Counted from the first letter of the stretch, positions 27,488 to 34,530 are shown. The stretch: DNA of 34,856 bases from Clostridiales bacterium (GCA_021202555.1 JAJQCT010000029.1:130287-165142); one strand, 5' to 3'. Notes: generated from the letters alone by a model not told the origin. Made by a program: numbers and translations.

Positions 27488-28309
27488 TCATCTCAGTCTG
27501 TATATAGGCAAAAAGCGATTGAGAAGAATCATCCCGATGACAAAAATAACGCCTGCCGCAAGAAACGCAATGTCGGATTTTGTGTATTTGAGTATCTTCA
27601 TTCTCGTTCTTCCCTCGTCTCCCCTGTAGCATCTGCATTCCATTGCCACGGCAAGCTCGTCGGCGCGCCGGAACGCGGAAACAAAAAGCGGTATAAGCAC
27701 GGGAATGAGCGCCTTCGCGCGGTTTACAAGGCTCCCCGTCGTGAAATCGGCTCCCCTCGCCTTCTGCGCATTCATTATCTTTTCCGTTTCCTCCATTATC
27801 GTCGGAATGAAGCGCAGCGCAATCGTAAGCATCATCGAAAATTCGTGAACGGGAACCTTTATTTTTTTAAGCGGCGCGAGCAGGCTTTCAAGCCCGTCGG
27901 AAAGCGCTATCGGCGTCGTCGTGTAGGTCATGAAAAGCCCGCTGCCCGCGACGAGAAGCGTTATTCTCACGACGATTAAAATCGAGCTGCACAGCCCCTC
28001 AAGATATATGTGTATGAATCCGAAATCGACCAGAAGCGTCTCGCCGCTTGTAAGGAAAAGATTCAGAAACGTCGTAAACAGTACGATGAAAAGCACGGGT
28101 TTCATGCCGCGCAGAAATATTTTGAGCGGTATTCCCGAAAGAATTATGAGAAAAAGCGTCAAAAAAACGGAAAATATCACACCCGACACAGACGAGGCGA
28201 CGAAAATCATCGCGATATAAAGCACGACGCACAAAAGCTTCGCGCGCGGGTCGAGCCTGTGAATTACCGAATTGCCGGGGAAATATTGCCCGAGAGTTAT
28301 ATCCTTCAC
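27488..28309 (-). CDS. ecfT: ECF transporter transmembrane component EcfT
   Basis: About 273 residues with five to six helices. The N-terminal GNSVIHRLDPRAKL motif and the cytoplasmic coupling-helix motifs (QKARGADF and RRADELAVAMECRCYRG) are those of EcfT, which links the two ATPases to exchangeable vitamin or metal S components. The start is GTG at 28309, overlapping the ecfA2 stop as GTGA, with AAGGGGGA upstream; a longer extension with no family similarity is discarded. No S-component gene is visible in the window, consistent with the shared group II ECF module. Confidence 0.93.
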   Translation of the reverse strand: MKDITLGQYFPGNSVIHRLDPRAKLLCVVLYIAMIFVASSVSGVIFSVFLTLFLIILSGIPLKIFLRGMKPVLFIVLFTTFLNLFLTSGETLLVDFGFIHIYLEGLCSSILIVVRITLLVAGSGLFMTYTTTPIALSDGLESLLAPLKKIKVPVHEFSMMLTIALRFIPTIMEETEKIMNAQKARGADFTTGSLVNRAKALIPVLIPLFVSAFRRADELAVAMECRCYRGDEGRTRMKILKYTKSDIAFLAAGVIFVIGMILLNRFLPIYRLR

Positions 28310-29187
28310 GTAAAATCCCCCTTTTTCACCTTCGGGTTCTCGCCGAGCAGTGACAGAATACACTCCTTCGCCCGCTCAACCGTGTAAATATTGTCGGGAA
28401 TCTCTATTCCGAGCGCTGACAGCTCATGCACCGTATCCGTTATGAGCGGAACGCCTAAATCAACCGCCAGAAGCTCGTCGCGGCGGCTGAAAATCTCGTC
28501 CCTGTCGCCGTACATCACATTCCTTCCGTTTGACATAACGGCGATTTTGTCGCAGAAAATCGCCATATCCTCCATGTTGTGCGACACGATGATGACGGTA
28601 ACGCCCGAATTTTTGTTGTATTCGCAGATTTTCGACAGTATTGACTCGCGCCCGAGAGGGTCAAGCCCCGCCGCCGGCTCGTCAAGCACAAGCACGTCGG
28701 GGCGCATCGCAATTACGCCCGCAATCGCCGCGCGGCGCTTCTGTCCGCCCGACAGCTCAAATGGGGATTTGTCAAGCAGCGATACGTCAAGCCCGACAAA
28801 TTCGGCAGCCTCGACGACGCGCTCGGCGATTTCCTTATCAGAAAGTCCCATATTCTTCGGTCCGAATGATATATCAGCCCTCACCGTTTCCTCAAAAAGC
28901 TGATATTCGGGGTACTGCATGACGACACCGACGCGAAATCTGACGCCGCGGATTTTTTTCGGCTCCGCCCATATATCACCGCCGTCGAGAAGCACCCTTC
29001 CCGACGTCGGCTTCAGTATTCCGTTCAGAAGCTCGACAAGTGTCGATTTTCCCGACCCGGTATGACCTATCAGCCCCGTGATTTTCCCGTCCTCGAAGGT
29101 GAGATTCACGTTTTCGAGCGCGTGAATTTCGTAGGGCGTACCGGAGCCGTATACAAAGCTTATATTTTCAAGTTTAATCTCGCTCAA
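28306..29187 (-). CDS. ecfA2: ECF transporter ATPase EcfA2
   Basis: About 293 residues. Walker A is GHTGSGKST (41-49), the Q-loop VMQYPEYQLFEETV is the ECF type, the signature is LSGGQKRR, Walker B VLVLDEPAAGLDP, and the switch His is in SHNM. It pairs with EcfA1 to energise EcfT. The start is a TTG at 29187 overlapping the ecfA1 stop (TTGA) with GGGAGG 7 nt upstream. An in-frame ATG at 29247 would add 20 residues that do not belong to the family. A C-terminal extension of ~50 residues is usual for these ATPases. Confidence 0.93.
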   Translation of the reverse strand: MSEIKLENISFVYGSGTPYEIHALENVNLTFEDGKITGLIGHTGSGKSTLVELLNGILKPTSGRVLLDGGDIWAEPKKIRGVRFRVGVVMQYPEYQLFEETVRADISFGPKNMGLSDKEIAERVVEAAEFVGLDVSLLDKSPFELSGGQKRRAAIAGVIAMRPDVLVLDEPAAGLDPLGRESILSKICEYNKNSGVTVIIVSHNMEDMAIFCDKIAVMSNGRNVMYGDRDEIFSRRDELLAVDLGVPLITDTVHELSALGIEIPDNIYTVERAKECILSLLGENPKVKKGDFT

Positions 29188-30071
29188 TTCGTGTCCTCCC
29201 GCGCCGTCCCGAGCCTTTTCAGCTCGCCCGATATGTGAAGCGCGCACGATTTCGCGTCGAAAATCCCCTTCGGGAGTGAAAATCCGTAAGGCTTCAGCGC
29301 GTACAGCAAAGCCGTCGTCTGCGGCACGTCAAGCCTCACGGAGCGCAGAAGCTCAACCTCGGAAAATACGTCCTGCGGCGTACCGTCGAGGAATACCTCG
29401 CCCTCATTCAGAACTATAACCCTGTCCGCGAGAACAGCCTCCGACATATCGTGCGTTATGTGTATTATTGTGATTCCCGCCTCGCGGTTTAGCTTCCCCA
29501 CGGTTGACATCACGTCGCGGCGTCCCGACGGGTCAAGCATCGCCGTCGCCTCGTCTAAAATTATGCATTCGGGGCGCATAGCGATGATTCCCGCTATCGC
29601 GACGCGCTGCTTTTGCCCGCCCGAAAGGCGCGAGGGCGAATGCAGGGCGTATTCGCTCATCCCGACTGTCGCGAGCGCGTCGTCAACGCGCCGCCTTATC
29701 TCCGACGGCTCAACCCCGAGATTTTCGGGACCGAACGCGACATCCTCCTCAACGACGGAGGATACAATCTGATTGTCGGGATTCTGGTGCACCATTCCTA
29801 TTTTTCGGCGCACCGAAAAAATCGTGTCGTCATCCGCTCCCTCGTTTGTGCTGACAAGCTCCCCGTCAACGTAAAGCTTCCCGTCTGTCGGCGAGAGAAT
29901 CATGTTGAAAAGCTTTGCGAGCGTCGATTTGCCCGAGCCGTTGTGACCGAGAACCGCGACAAAGGAGCCGCGCTCAATCGATAATGACACGTTTTTAATT
30001 GCGGGGTGAATTCCCCCGCCTGCATCCTCATATGAAAACGAAATGTTTTCGGTTCTTATAAATTCGCTCAT
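29184..30071 (-). CDS. ecfA1: ECF transporter ATPase EcfA1
   Basis: A 295-residue ATPase with Walker A GHNGSGKST (42-50), Q-loop VHQNPDNQIVSSVVEEDV, signature LSGGQKQRV, Walker B IILDEATAMLDP and switch His in ITHDM. The DEATAMLDP and NPDNQ forms are typical of EcfA1 as opposed to EcfA2. GGAG lies 3 nt before the ATG. It is 21 nt downstream of the methyltransferase gene, so the ECF module seems to be transcribed from further upstream, possibly from the ruvC promoter. Confidence 0.93.
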   Translation of the reverse strand: MSEFIRTENISFSYEDAGGGIHPAIKNVSLSIERGSFVAVLGHNGSGKSTLAKLFNMILSPTDGKLYVDGELVSTNEGADDDTIFSVRRKIGMVHQNPDNQIVSSVVEEDVAFGPENLGVEPSEIRRRVDDALATVGMSEYALHSPSRLSGGQKQRVAIAGIIAMRPECIILDEATAMLDPSGRRDVMSTVGKLNREAGITIIHITHDMSEAVLADRVIVLNEGEVFLDGTPQDVFSEVELLRSVRLDVPQTTALLYALKPYGFSLPKGIFDAKSCALHISGELKRLGTAREDTN

Positions 30072-30092
30072 TCTCTCCGATAAATTAAAAAA

Positions 30093-30971
30093 TCAAAGCC
30101 CCTTGCATCTTCGCGACAGCCACCATGCGGAAGCACCGCACGGCAGAAGCCCGCCGGAATATTTCACGGGCAGCGTCAGCTCTCCCGATTCGGTGACGCC
30201 GCCGCGTCCCTCGCATTCGCGCCCGAGCATATACTCGACCGTCATCGGGGAGAGCCCCGTTGTGTATGAATTGACAAGGAAGAAAAGCGCGTCGTCTGAC
30301 AAAAGCGACGAGGTCTTTATAATAAGCTCGTGAATGCTTTCCTCAAGGTGCCATACCTCACCCGACGGACCTCTGCCGTATGAGGGCGGATCCATTATAA
30401 TTCCCTCGTATTTGTGTCCGCGCCTTCCCTCTCGTTCGACAAATTTAAGGCAGTCGTCAACGATATAACGTATCGGCGCGTCCGAAAGCCCCGACAGCCT
30501 CGCGTTTTCCTTCGCCTCTGCGACCATTCCCTTTGATGCGTCTACGTGACAGACGGACGCGCCCGCAGCCGCGGCAGCGACAGTCGCGCAGCCGGTATAG
30601 GCGAAAAGATTTAGAATCCTCACGCCGTCTCCGGCGCGGTTTATGATTTTTGAAATTCGCTCCCAGTTGACGGACTGCTCGGGAAATACTCCCGTATGCT
30701 TAAATCCCATCATTCTCACGCCAAATGTGAGTGTGCCGTATTTTATTCGCCATCGTTCGGGAATCCTTCGCCTTATTTCCCATGAGCCGCCGCCCTTTTC
30801 CGAGCGTATATATCTTGCGTCGGCGCGCTCCCATTCGGGAGCCGTCCGCTCCGTTTTCCATATCACCTGCGGGTCGGGGCGAATGAGTATGTACTCTCCC
30901 CAGCGTTCGAGCCGCTCGCCGCGCGTGCAGTCGAGAAGCTCGTAATCGCTCCATCCATCAGATTTCCACAT
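30093..30971 (-). CDS. Class I SAM-dependent methyltransferase (RlmI/RlmK-like)
   Basis: A 292-residue protein with SAM-binding motif I ILNLFAYTG (119-127), the acidic HVDAS at the end of strand 2 (142-146) and catalytic motif IV MDPPSYGRG (193-201). This set is typical of RlmI-like rRNA/RNA m5C-type or related methyltransferases, but the N-terminal PUA domain of RlmI is not evident, so the target is not assigned. The gene lies between ruvC (14-nt gap) and ecfA1 in a co-directional run. Confidence 0.85.
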   Translation of the reverse strand: MWKSDGWSDYELLDCTRGERLERWGEYILIRPDPQVIWKTERTAPEWERADARYIRSEKGGGSWEIRRRIPERWRIKYGTLTFGVRMMGFKHTGVFPEQSVNWERISKIINRAGDGVRILNLFAYTGCATVAAAAAGASVCHVDASKGMVAEAKENARLSGLSDAPIRYIVDDCLKFVEREGRRGHKYEGIIMDPPSYGRGPSGEVWHLEESIHELIIKTSSLLSDDALFFLVNSYTTGLSPMTVEYMLGRECEGRGGVTESGELTLPVKYSGGLLPCGASAWWLSRRCKGL

Positions 30972-30985
30972 AGGGAATCCTCCAA

Positions 30986-31483
30986 TTACGTATTATAGTA
31001 TTTGCCGAGAGGGGACGAGCTGCTGTGCGCGTGACATATCGCGACGGCAAGCGCGTCAGCCGTGTCATCCGGCTTCGGCGTCTCCTTCAGGTTCAGTATA
31101 GATGTCGTCATCATAATCACCTGCTTTTTCGTCGCGCGCCCGTATCCGACGACAGCCTGCTTCACCTGAAGCGGCGTATATTCGAATACGGGAATCCCGT
31201 GCTTTCGCGCCGTCATGAGAATAACTCCCCTCGCCTCCGCGACCATTATTCCCGTCTTTTGATTCGTGTTCCAGAAAAGCTCCTCCGACGCAAATTCGTC
31301 GGGTCTGTAGTGGTTGATTATAAGCTCAAAATCGCGGAAAAGCGAAAGAAGCCTGTCCTCGGTTTTCATCCCCGCCGGAGTCGTCGCGGAATCGTAGCCG
31401 AGGGTGCGGAATTTTCCGTTTTCAAAATCGACGACACCCCATCCCGCAATCGCGATTCCGGGGTCTACACCGAGTATTTTCAT
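30986..31483 (-). CDS. ruvC: Crossover junction endodeoxyribonuclease RuvC
   Basis: A 165-residue Holliday-junction resolvase. Catalytic acidic residues are visible as Asp7 (GVDPG), Glu67 or 68 (ASEELF) and Asp140/Asp143 (KPDDTADALAVAICH). GAGG lies 9 nt before the ATG. ruvA and ruvB are not adjacent. It appears to be the first gene of the long minus-strand run down to 18640, with an extended -10 promoter-like site about 22 nt upstream embedded in the repeat array. Confidence 0.95.
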   Translation of the reverse strand: MKILGVDPGIAIAGWGVVDFENGKFRTLGYDSATTPAGMKTEDRLLSLFRDFELIINHYRPDEFASEELFWNTNQKTGIMVAEARGVILMTARKHGIPVFEYTPLQVKQAVVGYGRATKKQVIMMTTSILNLKETPKPDDTADALAVAICHAHSSSSPLGKYYNT

Positions 31484-31504
31484 ATAAATAAACCTCGCGG
31501 CAAT

Positions 31505-31513
31505 TTTATATCA
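31505..31513 (-). promoter_or_regulatory. Extended -10 promoter-like site before ruvC
   Basis: On the minus strand this reads TGATATAAA (TG, one base, TATAAA). A start about 7 nt downstream would leave a ~15-nt leader containing the GAGG site of ruvC. No good -35 is visible (CGGTGC at 17-nt spacing), as is usual for extended -10 promoters. Confidence 0.45.
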
Positions 31514-31547
31514 TAAAATAAAGCACTGCACCGTGAATATTGACGAC

Positions 31548-31578
31548 TTCCGTTACGAATTTATAATTCGCAACGGAA
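31548..31578. repeat. Hairpin B1
   Basis: Arms 31548-31561 and 31565-31578 (TTCCGTTACGAATT / AATTCGCAACGGAA) pair over 14 positions with one A-C mismatch around loop TAT. It is a copy of hairpin B2, differing by the one base that breaks pairing. Confidence 0.85.
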
Positions 31579-31638
31579 TGTCTTACGGGCTGCTACCATT
31601 TCTCAATGTCTTATTATTTCACATCAAGCGCTGCACCG

Positions 31639-31679
31639 CAAATATTCGATGCGAATCTATGATTCGCATCGGATATTTG
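31639..31679. repeat. Hairpin A
   Basis: Arms 31639-31657 and 31661-31679 pair over 19 positions with one T-G wobble around loop TAT. The core CGATGCGAATC-TAT-GATTCGCATCG aligns with hairpin B2, with paired substitutions on both arms. Confidence 0.9.
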
Positions 31680-31693
31680 ACAGACTTGACGAC

Positions 31694-31724
31694 TTCCGTT
31701 ACGAATTTATAATTCGTAACGGAA
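31694..31724. repeat. Hairpin B2
   Basis: Arms TTCCGTTACGAATT (31694-31707) and AATTCGTAACGGAA (31711-31724) pair perfectly around TAT. An outer CAGAC (31681-31685) can pair with GTCTG (31734-31738), giving a longer interrupted stem. Confidence 0.9.
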
Positions 31725-31730
31725 TGTCTT

Positions 31731-31745
31731 ACGGTCTGCGACCGT
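31731..31745. repeat. Hairpin C
   Basis: ACGGTC (31731-31736) and GACCGT (31740-31745) pair perfectly around TGC. The equivalent place in the first unit (near 31584) is degenerate. Confidence 0.65.
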
Positions 31746-31758
31746 TTCTCAATATCTT

Positions 31759-31767
31759 ATTATAGCA
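31759..31767 (-). promoter_or_regulatory. Extended -10 promoter-like site inside the left repeat array
   Basis: The minus strand reads TGCTATAAT (31767 to 31759), with TTGCAC at a 17-base spacing (31787-31782). It points through the hairpins toward ruvC. Confidence 0.4.
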
Positions 31768-31850
31768 TAAAATGAAGCGGGGTGCAAGGGCATTTTGATG
31801 CGCGGCATTGCAGCGGAAGCGAAGCATGAGGAGGCAAGCGCTCGGCTTCA

Positions 31851-32990
31851 TTAAATCCTCTGCGCATTTTCCACCGTGAAAACAGCCGTTGCGTGAGGCG
31901 GGATTTCCATGCTGATGCGTCCGTCGCATTGAATATCCTTATGCGCCCACAGATCCCTCACCTTAATATTCTCCGGGATAATGTCGGCCTCCGCGAGACT
32001 GTATGCCACCGAAGCCGGCTCAGAGCCTCTGTTGAGAAACGCCAGCGCCTTCCTGACGGGTTTCCCGTCACCAAGCTCCTTACACCAGACCTCCACGCCA
32101 TTGTCCGTCGTCTTTATCAGCCGCGCCTGAAGGCAGGCAGAATCCTGATCGAGCGCAATAAGCTCTTTATTTTTCAGTATGTTGAGTGTGCTTTCCCGAA
32201 TTTTCGTTAAATCGCAGCCGATTATCAGCGGCGCAGACATCATGCACCACATGGCAAAATGTGTCTTTTCCTCCTCTTCGCTCATCCCGTTGCCAAGCTG
32301 CATCATATCGGGGTCGTTGACGTGTCCGGGACCGCAGTGTTCAGCCAGACTGCGGATTTTGTCTATCTCGTACATCACCGATTCAAATGTGGGGGCAATG
32401 TCCGCGCCCGTCCGCCATGAATCAGCTACCTCGGTCACCCACTCACCCGGAAAATCCCAACAGCAGACATTATAAACAATAGGACGCCCTGTTCGCTCAC
32501 GGATTTCGTCTATAATCGCTCCGATTTTGCTGTACTGCTCCTGTCTGTCAAGCCCAAGCCTTAGTCCGCCGCACCAGTCAACCTTGATGAAATCAAAGCC
32601 GTAGGTCTCCAGATACAGTCTCAGATCCTGCTCCTCATATCCGTAAAGACCGACGCCCTCTCCGTTCTCGCCCTCGTTGTTATAATAAAAACCGCAGGTG
32701 TCCCTGCCGCCCTCCGAGTAAATGCCCGCCTTCAGCCCTTTTTCGTGAGCGTAGTCGGCAATTACCTTGATTCCGTTAGGAAATCTCAATTTATGCGTCT
32801 GAAGATTTCCGTCCCCATCACGACCTCCGAAAAATCCGTCGTCAATGTTTACATACTCATAGCCGCATGATTTAAGACCGCTTTCAATCAGCGCGTCAAT
32901 CTGACTGCGGATTTTCTCTTCGCTGATATTCGTTCCGAAACAATTCCATGATGCCCATCCCATAATGGGTGTTTTACGTCTGTTAGCCAT
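31851..32990 (-). CDS. Alpha-galactosidase, glycoside hydrolase family 27
   Basis: A 379-residue GH27 enzyme. It opens with PIMGWASWNCFG, has the NIDDGFF segment, the nucleophile Asp138 in KVDWC, and the acid/base Asp197 in SWRTGADI. A C-terminal beta domain covers roughly 290-379. It releases terminal alpha-galactose from melibiose- or raffinose-type oligosaccharides. No signal peptide is visible, so it probably acts in the cytoplasm on imported sugars. GAGGT lies 7 nt before the ATG. No transporter or regulator adjoins it. It is isolated between two hairpin-repeat arrays and has an extended -10 site about 50 nt upstream. Confidence 0.92.
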   Translation of the reverse strand: MANRRKTPIMGWASWNCFGTNISEEKIRSQIDALIESGLKSCGYEYVNIDDGFFGGRDGDGNLQTHKLRFPNGIKVIADYAHEKGLKAGIYSEGGRDTCGFYYNNEGENGEGVGLYGYEEQDLRLYLETYGFDFIKVDWCGGLRLGLDRQEQYSKIGAIIDEIRERTGRPIVYNVCCWDFPGEWVTEVADSWRTGADIAPTFESVMYEIDKIRSLAEHCGPGHVNDPDMMQLGNGMSEEEEKTHFAMWCMMSAPLIIGCDLTKIRESTLNILKNKELIALDQDSACLQARLIKTTDNGVEVWCKELGDGKPVRKALAFLNRGSEPASVAYSLAEADIIPENIKVRDLWAHKDIQCDGRISMEIPPHATAVFTVENAQRI

Positions 32991-33040
32991 ATTTTTTACC
33001 TCGCTTTCATAGGCTTCCGTTCACATCGAAAACCGTGATT

Positions 33041-33049
33041 ATTATAGCA
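33041..33049 (-). promoter_or_regulatory. Extended -10 promoter-like site for the alpha-galactosidase gene
   Basis: The minus strand reads TGCTATAAT (33049 to 33041), identical to the copy at 31759-31767. Transcription would start near 33034, about 44 nt before the ATG. Hairpin D starts a few bases upstream of it, where a -35 region would lie. Confidence 0.55.
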
Positions 33050-33056
33050 TAACATT

Positions 33057-33083
33057 GGGCAACAAAGCAAATCTTTGTTGCCC
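33057..33083. repeat. Hairpin D
   Basis: GGGCAACAAAG (33057-33067) and CTTTGTTGCCC (33073-33083) pair perfectly over 11 bases around CAAAT, directly upstream of the alpha-galactosidase -10 box. Confidence 0.85.
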
Positions 33084-33091
33084 AAGTTAGA

Positions 33092-33132
33092 TGAATATTG
33101 AATCCTAATCACAGATTCGGATTCAATATTCA
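33092..33132. repeat. Hairpin E
   Basis: Arms 33092-33110 and 33114-33132 pair over 19 positions with a single T-C mismatch around the 3-nt loop ACA. The outer 14 bases (TGAATATTGAATCC) are perfect. Confidence 0.85.
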
Positions 33133-33157
33133 CGGTACAGCGTTTCACATTAAGGAT

Positions 33158-33166
33158 ATTATAACA
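33158..33166 (-). promoter_or_regulatory. Second extended -10 promoter-like site upstream of the alpha-galactosidase gene
   Basis: The minus strand reads TGTTATAAT (33166 to 33158), with TTGCGG at 17-base spacing (33186-33181). It points through hairpins E and D toward the alpha-galactosidase gene. Confidence 0.4.
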
Positions 33167-33183
33167 TATTGAGCGCAAAACCG

Positions 33184-33210
33184 CAAATATTCGATACGAA
33201 TCTATGATTC
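33184..33210. repeat. Partial hairpin A' (right arm interrupted)
   Basis: The left arm (33184-33202), loop TAT and first five bases of the right arm (GATTC) match hairpin A except for one base. The remaining right arm is then replaced by hairpin F. Confidence 0.7.
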
Positions 33211-33214
33211 AAAA

Positions 33215-33251
33215 GCGTTGAGAAATTATGCTGTGCATAATTTCTCAACGC
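33215..33251. repeat. Hairpin F, perfect 17-bp arms
   Basis: GCGTTGAGAAATTATGC (33215-33231) and GCATAATTTCTCAACGC (33235-33251) are perfectly complementary around TGT. It lies inside the interrupted hairpin A'. Confidence 0.95.
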
Positions 33252-33278
33252 CGGAAAATATTCACCGAGCTTGACGAC

Positions 33279-33292
33279 TTCCGTTACGAATT
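33279..33292. repeat. Half hairpin B' (left arm only)
   Basis: TTCCGTTACGAATT, preceded by TTGACGAC, equals the left arm of hairpin B2 and its flank. The match stops exactly at the loop, and the right arm is missing. Confidence 0.75.
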
Positions 33293-33376
33293 ACAAATAA
33301 TAATATCCCGGCTGGCTGAACGAGTTTTTGTAAAAGTTTCAAAATGGTTTGCACCGAGAATTTCAATCTCTTTCAT
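33284..33376 (-). pseudogene. Short reading frame ending in the repeat; possible truncated gene
   Basis: An ATG at 33376 with GAGGAG 9 nt upstream opens a 30-residue frame (start MKEIEILGANHFETF). The frame closes where it runs into half hairpin B'. The good ribosome site and the abrupt end suggest the 5' stump of a gene cut by the repeat. I do not recognise the family, and it may also be a chance frame. Confidence 0.3.
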
Positions 33377-33658
33377 ATTGCTTTGCTCCTCGATATAACA
33401 GAAAAATTCCGATTTGTACTTGCGTACAGAATTCAATATACCATACCGAAATGAGAAAAAAGGCAGCAGCGTGTCCAATCAGTGAAATTATTATCAAGCT
33501 CGTCTTTTGACTTCATCCTGTATCTGCCGAATGCATTCTCCGGCATCACATTGTACATCACAAATACACGCAATCACCTCCAAATGGGCATGAAAAGAGC
33601 AGTCACGTAGTCACTCTTGGGTGTTAATGCGTTAAGTTCAGGTTTATAAACTAAAAGG
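33377..33658. other. AT-rich stretch with gene debris, no intact gene seen
   Basis: On the minus strand short open stretches occur without a convincing full gene. One is a 41-residue frame at 33433-33558 (MYNVMPENAFGRYRM...). Another is a Cys-containing frame ending DAGECIRQIQDEVKRRA near 33500. GGAGGTG lies near 33580. This looks like remnants of one or more decayed genes. Confidence 0.35.
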
Positions 33659-33880
33659 CTAACATTTCAGCAATGGCAAGAGCAGATTGCATTCAGAACA
33701 ACAATATGAATCTGTCTCTTCTGCTGACATAATAATCTTTTCCTCAGTTTTCTTCTTGAAAAATCCCTTATTGCTTTCGGACTCTGGCGTGAATATTAAC
33801 ATCATTTGTCCCATGCCTTGCATGGACATAAAAAACACTTTTCCCTTTTCCATTTCCTTATCACACTTCGGACATTTCAT
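33659..33880 (-). CDS. Small zinc-ribbon protein (DUF6487-like)
   Basis: A 73-residue protein beginning MKCPKCDKEMEKG, with a second CxxC (CCSEC) near the C-terminus, giving a CxxC...CxxC zinc ribbon. The start phrase and length fit the DUF6487-type small proteins of Clostridia; their function is unknown. AAAGGAG lies 9 nt before the ATG. It is 57 nt downstream of the XRE regulator gene in the same direction and shares its AT-rich composition, so the two probably form one unit. Confidence 0.75.
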   Translation of the reverse strand: MKCPKCDKEMEKGKVFFMSMQGMGQMMLIFTPESESNKGFFKKKTEEKIIMSAEETDSYCCSECNLLLPLLKC

Positions 33881-33937
33881 CTCAGATATCTCCTTTATTT
33901 TGTTCCATTTGTCTTAACAATAAAATGTGAATTTTCA

Positions 33938-34498
33938 CTATTCCTCCTTTTTCAATTTAGGCTGTGCAAATAGCCCTACATATTCAACATCTGTAGCGCA
34001 TTGTAATTTATAAGAATGCTCTCCGCTTGCGATTGCCTCGTTAATTGCTGCAATCTCTTTTTGCACATCATCTGCATTTTCATAAAATCCCAATATCGTA
34101 GAATGCTCTCCCAAAAAAGTAATCTTATCTATTCCGGTCAAAATATACGATGGTTCATTTTTTGCAGATGCCAGAATTTTTGAACTCTTAACTGAAATAC
34201 AGTTTACAACATTGCTTTTATCAAAACTCATAATGGCAATTTTACCGTTATATGACCTTGCAGCACTTCGCGTATCTGCCTCTTTCTCCTCTGATAAATA
34301 CTCTCCGTCTAATAGCAAATAGTCCAGTGAAATATTGAACATTTTGGAAAGTTCCAGCATTTTTTCAGTTTCGGGATATCCTGTACCAGACTCCCATTTT
34401 GAGACTGCCTGTCTTGAAACAGATAATTTTTCGGCTAATGCCTCTTGAGTCAGATGATTTTCATTTCTTAATAATTTTAATTTCTCTCCAAATATCAT
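33938..34498 (-). CDS. XRE-family transcriptional regulator with C-terminal domain
   Basis: A 186-residue protein. An N-terminal Cro/C1-type helix-turn-helix (about 5-60) carries LTQEALAEKLSVSRQAVSKWE, and the C-terminal ~100 residues form a separate domain ending DVEYVGLFAQPKLKKEE that I cannot assign. It is cytoplasmic and DNA-binding. AAAGGAG lies about 13 nt before the ATG, and a promoter with 17-nt spacing is seen at 34531-34559. The gene is AT-rich compared with the housekeeping genes. It likely controls itself and the zinc-ribbon gene; other targets are unknown. Confidence 0.9.
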   Translation of the reverse strand: MIFGEKLKLLRNENHLTQEALAEKLSVSRQAVSKWESGTGYPETEKMLELSKMFNISLDYLLLDGEYLSEEKEADTRSAARSYNGKIAIMSFDKSNVVNCISVKSSKILASAKNEPSYILTGIDKITFLGEHSTILGFYENADDVQKEIAAINEAIASGEHSYKLQCATDVEYVGLFAQPKLKKEE

Positions 34499-34530
34499 TT
34501 TGCCAACACTCCTTTCGCATTTGTGACATT

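Larger units (their letters stand above)
31484..31850. other. Intergenic hairpin-repeat array, left side of the alpha-galactosidase gene
   Basis: No gene is seen in these 367 bases. They hold two related units (about 31521-31620 and 31625-31775), each built from short perfect or near-perfect hairpins and ending on its right in an AT-rich motif resembling an extended -10 box on the minus strand. Shared words include CTGCACCG, GACGACTTCCGTTACGAA, GGAATGTCTTACGG and TTTCTCAAT.TCTTATTAT. Parts of the same unit reappear right of the alpha-galactosidase gene. Confidence 0.8.
32991..33283. other. Intergenic hairpin-repeat array, right side of the alpha-galactosidase gene
   Basis: No gene is visible. 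The stretch holds the alpha-galactosidase leader, two extended -10 sites on the minus strand, three near-perfect or perfect hairpins (D, E, F) and partial copies of hairpins A and B. The order of words partly repeats the left array. Confidence 0.8.

Noticed and set aside
27185-27979. 264-codon plus-strand frame opposite truA and ecfT
   Set aside because: Basic, low-complexity shadow of two well-identified genes.
31521-33292. CRISPR array or insertion sequence as explanation for the repeats
   Set aside because: Repeats are not evenly spaced with unique spacers, there are no cas genes, and no transposase or terminal inverted repeats with target duplications are seen.
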